From UBA5066 sp046331465 (lineage in GTDB: Bacteria > Acidobacteriota > Thermoanaerobaculia > UBA5066): a stretch of 64,000 nt of DNA. The position numbers and the translations under genes are program-made. Where the stretch lies: positions 2,232,001-2,296,000 of the forward strand of contig JAXLQV010000001.1 in assembly GCA_046331465.1 (NCBI GenBank). Direction: 5' to 3'. Of this stretch, positions 44,338 to 52,939 are shown piece after piece; the first letter of the stretch is position 1; each line of letters starts with the position of its first letter. The notes under the pieces were generated by a model. The model made no database searches. It saw nothing but the letters and a program-made list of their open reading frames with translations, and was not told the origin of the DNA.

Positions 44338-45666
44338 GTGAATACGTCCCGCAACGCCTTCGTGATCGTCGGGGGGCAATGGGGCGACGAAGGTAAGGGG
44401 AAGGTCGTCGACCTGATCTCCCCCGCCTTCGACGTCGTCGCCCGCTACCAGGGCGGCCACAACGCCGGCCACACCGTCAAGTTCGAAGACCGCCACTTCG
44501 CCCTCCGGCTCGTCCCGTCCGGCATCTGCCGGAAGGGCATCCTGAACGTCATCGGCAACGGCCTCGTCGTCGACCCGAGGGCCCTCGTCTCCGAGATCGC
44601 GGGCCTCCGCGCCGCCGGAGTCGAGGTGGGCGAGAACCTGAAGCTCTCCGACCGCGCGCACGTCATCCTCCCGACGCACGCGCTCCTCGACGGCGCCCGC
44701 GAGAAGGCGCTCGCGAGCGCGAACATCGGGACGACCTCGCGCGGCATCGGGCCGGCCTACGAGTCGAAGGCGAACCGGAGCGGCATCCGCGTCGCCGACC
44801 TCGTCGACCCTGACCGCTTCGTCTCCCTGGCCCGCCCCCTCCTCTCGCACCACGCGGCCGTCCTCTCGCACTTCTACGGCCTCGAGGCGCCCGGGGTGGA
44901 CGAGACGATCGAGGCGTACCTCGAGTGCGCGCGCGAGCTCTCGCCGCTCGTCGCCGACACCCGCGCGCTCCTCCACGAGAAGCTCGCCTCGGGTGCCCGC
45001 CTCCTCTGCGAGGGAGCCCAGGGAGTCATGCTCGACGTCGACCACGGGACCTACCCGTTCGTCACGTCCTCCTCGTGCGGCCCCGGGGGCGCCTGCACCG
45101 GCCTCGGGATCCCTCCGTCGGCGATCGGCGCCGTCGTCGGCATCATGAAGGCCTACACGACGCGCGTCGGCTCCGGGCCCTTCCCGACCGAGCTCTTCGA
45201 CGAGACCGGAGACCGGATCCGGAAGCGCGGGAACGAGTTCGGCACCGTGACCGGGCGCCCGCGACGGGTCGGCTGGTTCGACGCCGTCGTGGCGCGCACG
45301 AGCCTCCACGTCGGCGGCCTCGACGCCATCGCGCTGACGAAGATGGACGTCCTCGACGACCACGACGAGGTCCGGATCTGCGTCGCCTACGAGGTGAACG
45401 GGAAGACCGTCACGGAGGTCCCGGCCCGCTCGGACTTCTACGAGACGGCGAAGCCGGTCTACCGCACGTTCCCCGGATGGAAGACGTCGATCGTCGGAAC
45501 GTCCGAGTTCGGCTCTCTCCCCGCCGCCGCCAGGGCCTACGTCTCCGCGCTCGAGGAGGCGGTCGGCGCCCCGATCACGCTCCTTTCGACCGGACCGAAG
45601 AGGGAGGAGACGATCATCCGCGCCGGGACCGTCCTCGACTCCTGGCTCGCGCTCGCCCGGCACTGA
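44338..45666 (+). CDS. purA: Adenylosuccinate synthetase
   Basis: PurA makes adenylosuccinate from IMP and aspartate with GTP. The 442-residue protein has the GTP-binding start GGQWGDEGKGKVVDL, the GGHNAGHT loop, GTTSRGIGPAYESKANR, LCEGAQGVMLDVDHGTYPFV, and TGRPRRVGWFD. It starts at a GTG with no ribosome-binding site. It is the only purine biosynthesis gene here and lies just upstream of the purine-degradation cluster, though it is not clearly co-transcribed with it. Confidence 0.97.
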   Translation: MNTSRNAFVIVGGQWGDEGKGKVVDLISPAFDVVARYQGGHNAGHTVKFEDRHFALRLVPSGICRKGILNVIGNGLVVDPRALVSEIAGLRAAGVEVGENLKLSDRAHVILPTHALLDGAREKALASANIGTTSRGIGPAYESKANRSGIRVADLVDPDRFVSLARPLLSHHAAVLSHFYGLEAPGVDETIEAYLECARELSPLVADTRALLHEKLASGARLLCEGAQGVMLDVDHGTYPFVTSSSCGPGGACTGLGIPPSAIGAVVGIMKAYTTRVGSGPFPTELFDETGDRIRKRGNEFGTVTGRPRRVGWFDAVVARTSLHVGGLDAIALTKMDVLDDHDEVRICVAYEVNGKTVTEVPARSDFYETAKPVYRTFPGWKTSIVGTSEFGSLPAAARAYVSALEEAVGAPITLLSTGPKREETIIRAGTVLDSWLALARH

Positions 45667-45697
45667 AGCCGGCGCCGCAAGGCCGGAACGCCTGCCC

Positions 45698-46282
45698 GTG
45701 ATCGTCGGCGTCCTCCTCGCGGCGGGCGCCGGCGCGCGTTTCGGCGGGGCGAAGCTGCTCGCCCCTCTCGAGGACGGGACCCCCGTCGGCGTCCGCTCTG
45801 CCCGCATCCTGAAGGGATCCGTCGACCGCGCCGTCGCCGTCGTCCGCGCCGACGACGCGCCGCTCGCCGCGCTTCTCCGCGGAGAGGGGCTCGAGGTCCT
45901 CCCCTTCGCCCGGGCCTCCGAGGGGATGGGCTCGAGCCTCGCGCACGGCGTCTCGAGCTCTCCCGAGGGCGACGGCTGGATCGTCGCGCTGGCCGACATG
46001 CCGTTCGTGAAGCCGGAGACGGTCGGCGCCGTCCGGCGAGCTCTCGCGGCGGGCGCTCCCATCGCCGCCCCCTCCTTCGCCGGGAGAAGAGGCCACCCGG
46101 TCGGCTTCCAGAGGGCGTTCTATCCGGAGCTCGTCTGCCTGTCGGGCGACGAGGGCGCCCGCGCCCTGCTGACCCGAAACAGCGGACAAATCATTCTCCT
46201 GGAATGTGATGACCCCGGCGCCGTTCGGGACGTCGACACTCCGGAGGATCTCGGAGCCCCTGCGCGGGATCGAGATGGATAA
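45698..46282 (+). CDS. mocA: MocA-like molybdenum cofactor nucleotidyltransferase
   Basis: A 194-residue MobA-like NTP transferase, predicted to attach CMP to molybdopterin for hydroxylases of the xanthine dehydrogenase family. It has the nucleotide loop GVLLAAGAGARFGGAKLLAP, the ALADMPFV metal-binding motif, and SFAGRRGHPVGFQ. The E. coli counterpart, ygfJ/mocA, also sits in the ygeW-ygfK-xdhD cluster, and the enzyme that would need it, XdhD, is encoded at 61522-64000. It precedes the main AT-rich promoter, 31 bases after purA, so it may belong to the purA transcript. Confidence 0.85.
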   Translation: MIVGVLLAAGAGARFGGAKLLAPLEDGTPVGVRSARILKGSVDRAVAVVRADDAPLAALLRGEGLEVLPFARASEGMGSSLAHGVSSSPEGDGWIVALADMPFVKPETVGAVRRALAAGAPIAAPSFAGRRGHPVGFQRAFYPELVCLSGDEGARALLTRNSGQIILLECDDPGAVRDVDTPEDLGAPARDRDG

Positions 46283-46338
46283 AAATTTTTCTATTTCGTA
46301 AAAAAATTTCTTGACATTTCCTGTAACGGGACTAGATT
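46279..46338 (+). promoter_or_regulatory. AT-rich promoter of the purine-type operon
   Basis: An A/T-tract region (46279-46310, including AAAAATTTTT) precedes TTGACA (46311-46316), a 16-base spacer and TAGATT (46333-46338). The tracts look like an UP element. Against the surrounding very GC-rich DNA this is the most AT-rich patch of the window. Confidence 0.72.
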
Positions 46339-46522
46339 CCTCACTGGACGTGAGAACGACGGCTTTCCTCCTCGACGGACGGAACCGGAACGACGACAGA
46401 GGGTCGAGCCGCTTTCACGTCTCCCCCGCCTCGCCCGCCTCCTCTCAGGACCCCACCGGTCCGACGAATTCGAACCCGAACCCGACAGACGAACCCGCCT
46501 TGCCGACAAACCGGAGGACGAC
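46339..46522 (+). other. Untranslated leader of the purine-type operon
   Basis: About 180 bases lie between the promoter and the ygeY ATG. No riboswitch fold or convincing short ORF is evident by eye. It ends with GGAGG (46513-46517) before the start codon. A leader this long is unusual in this window, where most first genes have short or no leaders. Confidence 0.5.
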
Positions 46523-48091
46523 ATGCCGACCCTCGACGCGCCCGTGACCGCCGTTGCCTCGAAGCTCGACGCCCGCATCGCCGAGCTCGCCGCGAAGTAC
46601 CTCCCCCTCGCCAAGGAGATGCTCGCGGAGGCGATCCGCATCCCGGCCGACTACGTGGACAAGCCGCTCGACCAGGGGGGCGACCCGCTCTGCGGCACCT
46701 CGAACCACGAGTTCCCCCGCCTCGAGTACCTCCGGAAGAAGATCATCGAGATCAAGGCGGTGAGGAAGCCCGAGGACGTCTTCTTCGACGGCTTCGGCAA
46801 CCTCGTCTGGTGGGTCGAGGACCCGAACGACGGCATCCCGGCCGCGCAGAAGAAGGTCGTCTACATCGACGGCCACACCGACACCGTCAAGCCCCTCCGC
46901 GCCCAGTGGAAGGAGAAGGTCGTCGGCGCCGACTGCTACGACGGCCTCATCGACAAGGCGAAGATCAACAAGGAGTTCCTCAAGAAGGAGCTCGGCTGGA
47001 TCCCGCCGGAGTCCGAGTGGGACCACCTCCTCTTCGGCCGCGGCTCCGCGGACCAGCTCGGCGGCGTCATCTCGGCCGCCATCGCCACGAAGATCCTGGT
47101 CGAGCTGACGGGCGAGGGCGCGCTGAAGGGGGCGATCGTCCGTTCCTACGGCACGGCCTGTGAGGAGGACAACGACGGCGCCGGCCCGATGTACCTCAAC
47201 CGCGAGGTCTTCCCCACGGCCGGGCCCGAGGTCATCCCCGACGTCGTCATCCTCACGGACGGCACCGGCTGCAGCAAGCGCGGTGCCCTCGGGATCTACC
47301 GCGGCCAGCGCGGGCGAATGCAGATCGAGGTCACCGTCACCGGGAAGTCGTGCCACGGCTCGATGCCGTGGGAAGGCAAGAACCCCTTCGAGTACGGCGG
47401 CGCCATCGTCAAGGAGGCCGCCGAGGCCTACGAGAAGCGCGACGGCTTCCTCGACGACCCCTTCCTCGGCCACGGCACCCGGACCGCTTCCTGGGCCCGC
47501 CTCGACACGCCGAGCGACTGCGCCGTCCCCGAGAAGCTCGTCTTCCGCTTCGACCGCCGCCTGACGATCGGCGAGACCCCCGAGCAGGCCGTCGCCGACG
47601 TCGACCGCCTCTCCTCCGTCGCCGCCGCCCGGAAGGCCGGCCTCTCGGTCGAGGTCTCCGTGCCGACCTACACGGACGCGAGCTGGAAGGGCTACGTCCT
47701 GAACAACCCGCAGATCTACCTCGGGTGGGTCACCCCCGAGGAGCACCCCTCCATCCGGGCCGCCGTCGCCGCCTACGAGGCCGTCGTCAGCCCGCACGTC
47801 GACGGCAAGATCGGCGAGGGGGGCGTCCTGACCAAGGAGCCGCGGGTCGAGCGCTGGGTCTTCTCCACCGACGGCGTCGGCTTCCCCGTCCCGAAGGCCG
47901 CCAGCATCCCGGGCGCCGCGGGCAAGGGCTGGATCGAGAGCGGCCCCTACAAGTACCCCGCGATGCTCGGCTTCGGCCCCGGCATCGAGCAGAACACCCA
48001 CAAGATCGGCGAGTGCCTCGACGCACGCGAGCTCCAGCACTGCGCCGCGTTCCTCGCCCGCTACCCGAGCGTCCTCGTCGGCACGAAGTGA
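46523..48091 (+). CDS. ygeY: YgeY-family M20 hydrolase (selenium-metabolism-linked)
   Basis: A 522-residue M20-type metallohydrolase that cleaves an amide bond in a small molecule. Metal and catalytic residues are visible: His118/Asp120 in YIDGHTDTV, Asp177 in GRGSADQLGG, Glu214/Glu215 in ACEED, and a late His in NTHKIGE. SYGTACEEDNDG and SCHGSMPWEGKNPFEYGG are typical of the YgeY subgroup, which occurs in genomes with the XdhD cluster. It is longer than E. coli YgeY (about 400 residues), with insertions around residues 125-165. First gene after the AT-rich promoter. Its substrate is probably a ureido or amide intermediate of purine breakdown (inference). Confidence 0.9.
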   Translation: MPTLDAPVTAVASKLDARIAELAAKYLPLAKEMLAEAIRIPADYVDKPLDQGGDPLCGTSNHEFPRLEYLRKKIIEIKAVRKPEDVFFDGFGNLVWWVEDPNDGIPAAQKKVVYIDGHTDTVKPLRAQWKEKVVGADCYDGLIDKAKINKEFLKKELGWIPPESEWDHLLFGRGSADQLGGVISAAIATKILVELTGEGALKGAIVRSYGTACEEDNDGAGPMYLNREVFPTAGPEVIPDVVILTDGTGCSKRGALGIYRGQRGRMQIEVTVTGKSCHGSMPWEGKNPFEYGGAIVKEAAEAYEKRDGFLDDPFLGHGTRTASWARLDTPSDCAVPEKLVFRFDRRLTIGETPEQAVADVDRLSSVAAARKAGLSVEVSVPTYTDASWKGYVLNNPQIYLGWVTPEEHPSIRAAVAAYEAVVSPHVDGKIGEGGVLTKEPRVERWVFSTDGVGFPVPKAASIPGAAGKGWIESGPYKYPAMLGFGPGIEQNTHKIGECLDARELQHCAAFLARYPSVLVGTK

Positions 48092-48142
48092 TGTAGGCCC
48101 TCCCGCCACAGCCGCACGCCGCCGCTCAAGGAGGTCGTCACA

Positions 48143-51100
48143 GTGGAAAAGGCCTTCCGCCCCATTCCTCTCGAGCTCCTCGCGCGGTGGGTGTTCGGCG
48201 AGCTCGAGTCGCGCGACTCGGTCCTCGGGATCCCGATGGCCTGCGTCGCGCGGCCCGAGCCCCGGTTCGGCTCCCGCCTCCTCGGCCGAGAGCTGGCGGC
48301 GCCCCTCGGCGTCGCCGCCGGCCCGCACAGCCAGCTCGCGCAGAACATCGTCGCCGCCTGGCTCTGCGGCGCCCGATTCGTCGAGCTGAAGACCGTGCAG
48401 ATCCTGGACGAGCTGACGGTCAGCCGCCCCTGCATCGACTCGGCCGACGAGACGTTCAACTGCGAGTGGTCGCAGGAGCTGAAGCTCGAGCAGTCGTTCG
48501 ACGAGTACCTCAAGGCGTGGGTCCTCGTCCACGCGCTCGCCGCGCGGCTCCGACTCCCGGAGCCCGGGACGCTCTTCAACATGAGCGTCGGCTACAACCT
48601 GGAGGGGATCCAGAGCGCCCGCGTCCAGAAGTTCATCTCCTCCGTCCGCGACGCGAAGGACGCCCTCCCGTCCGCCGTCGACGCGGTCGCGGCGGTCTGG
48701 CCCGGCGTGAGGGACGTCGAGATCCCCGCCTCCCTCTCCGAGCACGTCACCCTTTCGACGATGCACGGCTGCCCGCCCGCCGAGATCGAGCGGATCGCCC
48801 GGTACCTCCTCGAGGAGGTCGGCGTCCACACCTGGGTGAAGCTGAACCCGACGCTCCTCGGCCCCGAGCGGCTCCGCGGCCTCCTGAACCGCACCTTCGG
48901 CTTCGGCATCGAGGTCCCCGACGCGGCGTTCGGCCACGATCCCCGCTTCGAGGACGCCCTGCCGATGGTGAAGCGTCTCGCGGAGACGGCCCGCGCCGCC
49001 GGCCGCGCCTTCGGCGTGAAGCTCTCGAACACCCTCGAGGTCGTGAACCACCGCCCCGTCTTCCCGTCGAACGAGAAGATGATGTACATGTCGGGGCGGG
49101 CCCTCCACCCGCTCACGCTCACGCTCGCCCGGCTCGTCGACGACGAGCTCGACGGGCAGGTGCCGATCAGCTTCTGCGGCGGCGCCGACGCCTGGAACTT
49201 CGCCGACCTCGTCGCCGACGGCGTCACGCCGGTCACGGTCTGCACCGACCTCCTGAAGCCGGGCGGCTACTCGCGCCTGCAGCAGTACCTGACGAACCTC
49301 GGCGTCGCGATGGACTCCGCGGGCGCCTCGACCCTCGACGCGTTCGTCGAGAAGACGAGCGGCGGCCGCGGCCGCCGCTGGAACCTCGCCCGCCACGTCG
49401 AGCGGGTCGTCGCCGACGGCCGCGGAGGCCGCTTCGCCCGCCGCGAGCGCCCGCTCGTCTTCAAGGGCGAGCGCGCCCTCGGCCCCTTCGACTGCATCGC
49501 GGCCCCCTGCATGGAGGCCTGCCCCGCCCACCAGAACATCCCCGACTATCTCTGGCTCGTGGCCCACGGGCGCGACGACGAGGCGATCGAGGTGATCCGC
49601 CGGTCGAACGCCCTCCCCGGCGTCACGGGGAGCATCTGCGACCACCCGTGCACGGAGCGCTGCGTCCGCAACCTCTACGACGCGCCGCTCGGGATCCGCG
49701 AGATCAAGCGCTTCGCCTTCGAGAACGGCACGTCGAAGCCCGAGGTCGCGGCCGAGCCGAAGGGCGTCACGGTCGCGATCGTCGGCGCCGGGCCGGCCGG
49801 GATCTCCGCCGCCCTCAACCTCGCCCGCGCCGGCATCTCGGCCGAGCTCTTCGAGGCCAAGAGCCACGCCGGCGGCATGGTCGGCGGCGCCGTCCCGCGC
49901 TACCGGCTCGACGACGAGAAGCTGAAGGTCGACCTCGACCGTCTCGCGTCGCTCGGCGTGAAGACCCACTACGGCACGTGCGTCGGAAAGGACGTCTCCC
50001 TCGACGACCTCCGCTCCCGCTTCGATTACGTCTTCCTCGGCGTCGGCGCCCAGAAGGGAAAGAAGCTCGGGATCCCCGGCGAGGACGCCGAGGGGGTCGT
50101 CGACGCGCTCGAGTTCCTCGACGGCCTCCGCGAGGGGGCGAAGCGGGACCTCGGCAGGAAAGTCCTCGTCGTCGGCGGCGGCAACTCCGCCATGGACGGC
50201 GCCCGCTCGGCGAAGCGCCTCGTCGGCGACGGCGAGGTCTCGCTCGTCTACCGGCGGACCCGCGCCGAGATGCCCGCCGACCCGGCCGAGGTCCACGACT
50301 GCGAGGTCGAGGGGATCGGCCTGATGGACCTCCTCGCCCCGGCACGCGTCGTCGTCGAGAACGGGCGCGCCGTCGGCCTCGCCTGCACCCGGATGAAGCT
50401 CGGCGCGCCCGACGCCTCCGGCCGCCCGCGCCCCGTCCCGCTCGACGGGAGCGAGGTCGTCCTCCCCGCCGACACGATCGTCACGGCGATCGGCCAGGAG
50501 CCGGCCCTCGAGTTCCTGGGCGGCGCAGCGCTCGACGCGAAGCGCGACGGGACGCTCGCCGCACGCCTCGCGACGGGCGAGACGTCGCGCTACGGCTACT
50601 TCGCCGGCGGCGACGTCGTCCGCGGACCCGCCTCGATCATCAAGGCCGTCGCCGACGGCCGCGCCGCCGCGAACGAGATCGCCCGGCGCCACGGCGTCGC
50701 GCTCCCTCTCGCCGAGCCCCACCTTCCGAAGGGGACGCCCGTCGCCGCGATGATGGAGAAGAAGTCGCGGCTCGCGCGCCCCGAGCACGCCCCCGAGCTC
50801 CCCGTCGCCGAGCGCGGCGGCTTCGCCGAGGTCCTCCTCTCCCTCGACGCCGAGGCGGCCCGCCGCGAGGCCTCCCGCTGCCTCGACTGCGACGAGGTCT
50901 GCAGCCTCTGCGTCACCGTCTGCCCGAACCGGGCGAACCGGGCCTACTCCGTCCCCCCGCTCGCGATCGAGCTGCCGTCGTTCGTCGTCGAGGGGGGACG
51001 CGCCGTGCCGAAGGGAACGACGACGCTCGCCGTCGAGCAGGGGACCCAGATCGTCAACCTCGGCGACGCCTGCAACGAGTGCGGCAACTGCGTCACCTTC

Positions 51101-51469
51101 TGCCCGACCTCCGGCGCGCCCTGGCGCGACAAGCCGACCTTCTGGGTCGACCCGGCGGGGTTCGCGGAGGCCAAGGGCGACGCGTACCGGATGACCCGCT
51201 CCGGCGGCGCCGTCGCGATCGACGCCCGGATCGCCGGCCGCTCCCACCGCCTCGAGCGCCGCAACGGCGTCGCTGAGTACCGTTCGGATACGCTCCGCGC
51301 GACGCTCGACGCGACGACCTGGACGCTCGTGGACGCCCGCGCCGAGGGAACGCCCGCCGAGGGCGACGCCCTCGACCTCGCCGCCTGCGCCCTCCTGATC
51401 GCGCTGCTCCACGCGGAGCCCGCCCTTCCGCCCGTCACGCCTTCCGCCGCCGAAGTCGTCGGCATCTGA
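48143..51469 (+). CDS. ygfK: YgfK-type iron-sulfur flavoprotein (putative selenate reductase subunit family)
   Basis: The 1108-residue protein has an N-terminal dihydroorotate-dehydrogenase-like barrel (about 1-420), then a GltD-like half: Fe-S cysteines C451, C456 and C460 in CIAAPCMEACP, an FAD fold VGAGPAG (548-553) and an NAD(P) fold VVGGGNSAMDG (677 on). Two 4Fe-4S-type clusters follow, with cysteines at 913, 916, 920, 923 and 927 and at 977, 980, 983 and 987. This is the YgfK architecture. It should move electrons between NAD(P)H and a substrate or the hydroxylase. The annotated 'selenate reductase' role is weakly supported; in this context purine redox chemistry is more likely. GTG start with GGAGG upstream. 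Confidence 0.92.
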   Translation: MEKAFRPIPLELLARWVFGELESRDSVLGIPMACVARPEPRFGSRLLGRELAAPLGVAAGPHSQLAQNIVAAWLCGARFVELKTVQILDELTVSRPCIDSADETFNCEWSQELKLEQSFDEYLKAWVLVHALAARLRLPEPGTLFNMSVGYNLEGIQSARVQKFISSVRDAKDALPSAVDAVAAVWPGVRDVEIPASLSEHVTLSTMHGCPPAEIERIARYLLEEVGVHTWVKLNPTLLGPERLRGLLNRTFGFGIEVPDAAFGHDPRFEDALPMVKRLAETARAAGRAFGVKLSNTLEVVNHRPVFPSNEKMMYMSGRALHPLTLTLARLVDDELDGQVPISFCGGADAWNFADLVADGVTPVTVCTDLLKPGGYSRLQQYLTNLGVAMDSAGASTLDAFVEKTSGGRGRRWNLARHVERVVADGRGGRFARRERPLVFKGERALGPFDCIAAPCMEACPAHQNIPDYLWLVAHGRDDEAIEVIRRSNALPGVTGSICDHPCTERCVRNLYDAPLGIREIKRFAFENGTSKPEVAAEPKGVTVAIVGAGPAGISAALNLARAGISAELFEAKSHAGGMVGGAVPRYRLDDEKLKVDLDRLASLGVKTHYGTCVGKDVSLDDLRSRFDYVFLGVGAQKGKKLGIPGEDAEGVVDALEFLDGLREGAKRDLGRKVLVVGGGNSAMDGARSAKRLVGDGEVSLVYRRTRAEMPADPAEVHDCEVEGIGLMDLLAPARVVVENGRAVGLACTRMKLGAPDASGRPRPVPLDGSEVVLPADTIVTAIGQEPALEFLGGAALDAKRDGTLAARLATGETSRYGYFAGGDVVRGPASIIKAVADGRAAANEIARRHGVALPLAEPHLPKGTPVAAMMEKKSRLARPEHAPELPVAERGGFAEVLLSLDAEAARREASRCLDCDEVCSLCVTVCPNRANRAYSVPPLAIELPSFVVEGGRAVPKGTTTLAVEQGTQIVNLGDACNECGNCVTFCPTSGAPWRDKPTFWVDPAGFAEAKGDAYRMTRSGGAVAIDARIAGRSHRLERRNGVAEYRSDTLRATLDATTWTLVDARAEGTPAEGDALDLAACALLIALLHAEPALPPVTPSAAEVVGI

Positions 51470-51487
51470 GCCCGAGGAGAGAGAAAG

Positions 51488-52888
51488 ATGGCAAACCAGA
51501 ACGGCATCCACCCGGTCGACGAGGTCCTGCCGCCGGCACGGCTGACCCTCCTCGGCCTCCAGCACGTCCTCGTCATGTACGCGGGCGCCGTCGCCGTGCC
51601 GCTCATCGTGGGCGGCGCGCTCAAGCTGCCGAAGGACCAGATGGCGATGCTCATCAACGCGGACCTCTTCGCGTGCGGCATCGCGACGCTGGTCCAGTCG
51701 ATCGGCATCTGGCGGTTCGGCATCCGCCTCCCCGTGATGATGGGCGTGACGTTCGCCGCCGTCAGCCCCATGGTCGTCATGGCGACGAACCCGGAGATCG
51801 GCCTCCTCGGGATCTACGGCGCCGTCATCGCGGCGGGCATATTCGGCATCCTCGTGGCGCCCCTGATCAGCCGGATGCTCCCGCTCTTCCCGCCCGTCGT
51901 GACCGGCTCGATCATCACGATCATCGGCATCTCGCTGATGCGGGTCGGCGTGAACTGGGCCGCCGGCGGCAACCCGATGATCAAGAACCCCGCGGACATG
52001 GCCGGCCCGATGATCCCGAACCCGGCCTACGGCGCGCCGATCCACCTCGCTGTGGCCGGCATCGTCCTCGTCTTCATCCTCCTGATCACGAAGTTCGTGA
52101 AGGGCTTCTTCTCGAACATCGCCGTCCTCCTGGGGCTCGTCCTCGGGATGATCATCGCGATCGCGCTCGGCAAGGTCAGCTTCTCCGGCCTCGCGGAGTC
52201 GGGCTGGTTCGCCGTCGTCTACCCCTTCCAGTTCGGCCTGCCGACCTTCAACCTCGTCGCCTGCCTGACCATGTGCATGGTCATGGTCGTCGTCATGATC
52301 GAGTCGCTCGGGATGTTTCTCGCCGTCGGCAACATCGTCGGCAAGGACGTCGACCAGAAGCACCTCTCCGACGGCCTCCGCGTCGACGGCCTCGGGACCC
52401 TGATCGGCGGCATCTTCAACACGTTCCCCTACACCTCGTTCTCCCAGAACGTCGGCCTCGTCGGCGTGACCGGCGTGAGGAGCCGCTGGGTCACCGCCCT
52501 CGGCGGCGTCATCCTGCTCGCGCTCGGCCTCGTCCCGAAGCTCGCCGTCATCGTCGCCTCGGTCCCCCAGTTCGTCCTGGGAGGCGCCGGCATCGTCATG
52601 TTCGGCATGGTCTGCGCGACCGGGATCCGGATCCTCGGCGGCGTCGACTTCGCGAAGAACCGCCTGAACCTCTACGTCGTCGCCATTTCGATCGGCTTCG
52701 GGATGATCCCGCTCGTCGCCGAGAAGTTCTTCGACCAGATGCCGAAGTCGCTCGGCCCGCTCCTCCACAGCGGCATCCTGCTCTGCTCGATCGTCGCCGT
52801 GGTCCTGAACGCCTTCTTCAATCACCTGCAGGGCTCCGCGGTCGCGGCCGCGGAGAGCAAGCTGGCCTCCGCGAAGGCCGAGGCCTGA
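51488..52888 (+). CDS. NCS2-family purine (xanthine/urate) permease
   Basis: A 466-residue inner-membrane transporter with about 12-14 hydrophobic segments. It starts LGLQHVLVMYAGAVAVPLIV, the NCS2 hallmark, then MMGVTFAAVSPM, and has the substrate-site segment MIESLGMFLAVGNIVGK followed by FNTFPYTSFSQNVGLVGVTG. These match the XanQ/UacT group that takes up xanthine or uric acid by proton symport. The NTFPYTSFSQN motif and cluster context favour urate or xanthine over uracil, but the choice cannot be made by eye. It overlaps nothing and follows ygfK by 18 bases. Confidence 0.92.
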   Translation: MANQNGIHPVDEVLPPARLTLLGLQHVLVMYAGAVAVPLIVGGALKLPKDQMAMLINADLFACGIATLVQSIGIWRFGIRLPVMMGVTFAAVSPMVVMATNPEIGLLGIYGAVIAAGIFGILVAPLISRMLPLFPPVVTGSIITIIGISLMRVGVNWAAGGNPMIKNPADMAGPMIPNPAYGAPIHLAVAGIVLVFILLITKFVKGFFSNIAVLLGLVLGMIIAIALGKVSFSGLAESGWFAVVYPFQFGLPTFNLVACLTMCMVMVVVMIESLGMFLAVGNIVGKDVDQKHLSDGLRVDGLGTLIGGIFNTFPYTSFSQNVGLVGVTGVRSRWVTALGGVILLALGLVPKLAVIVASVPQFVLGGAGIVMFGMVCATGIRILGGVDFAKNRLNLYVVAISIGFGMIPLVAEKFFDQMPKSLGPLLHSGILLCSIVAVVLNAFFNHLQGSAVAAAESKLASAKAEA

Positions 52889-52939
52889 GGCGCGGCGCCC
52901 CTCACGTCACGAGACCCAGAAAGACAGCGAAAGACGACG

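Noticed and set aside
46281..46310. AT-rich tract as the edge of an inserted mobile element
   Set aside because: No transposase, terminal repeat or target duplication is visible, and GC-rich coding character is the same on both sides.
46339..46522. Possible purine riboswitch in the ygeY leader
   Set aside because: I could not find the paired loops and conserved core of known purine riboswitches, and the leader shows no strong terminator hairpin.
46445..52825. A 2126-codon open frame on the minus strand opposite ygeY, ygfK and the permease
   Set aside because: It is a by-product of GC-rich third codon positions. The translation is Arg/Glu/Asp/Val-rich without motifs, while the plus strand holds clear enzymes.
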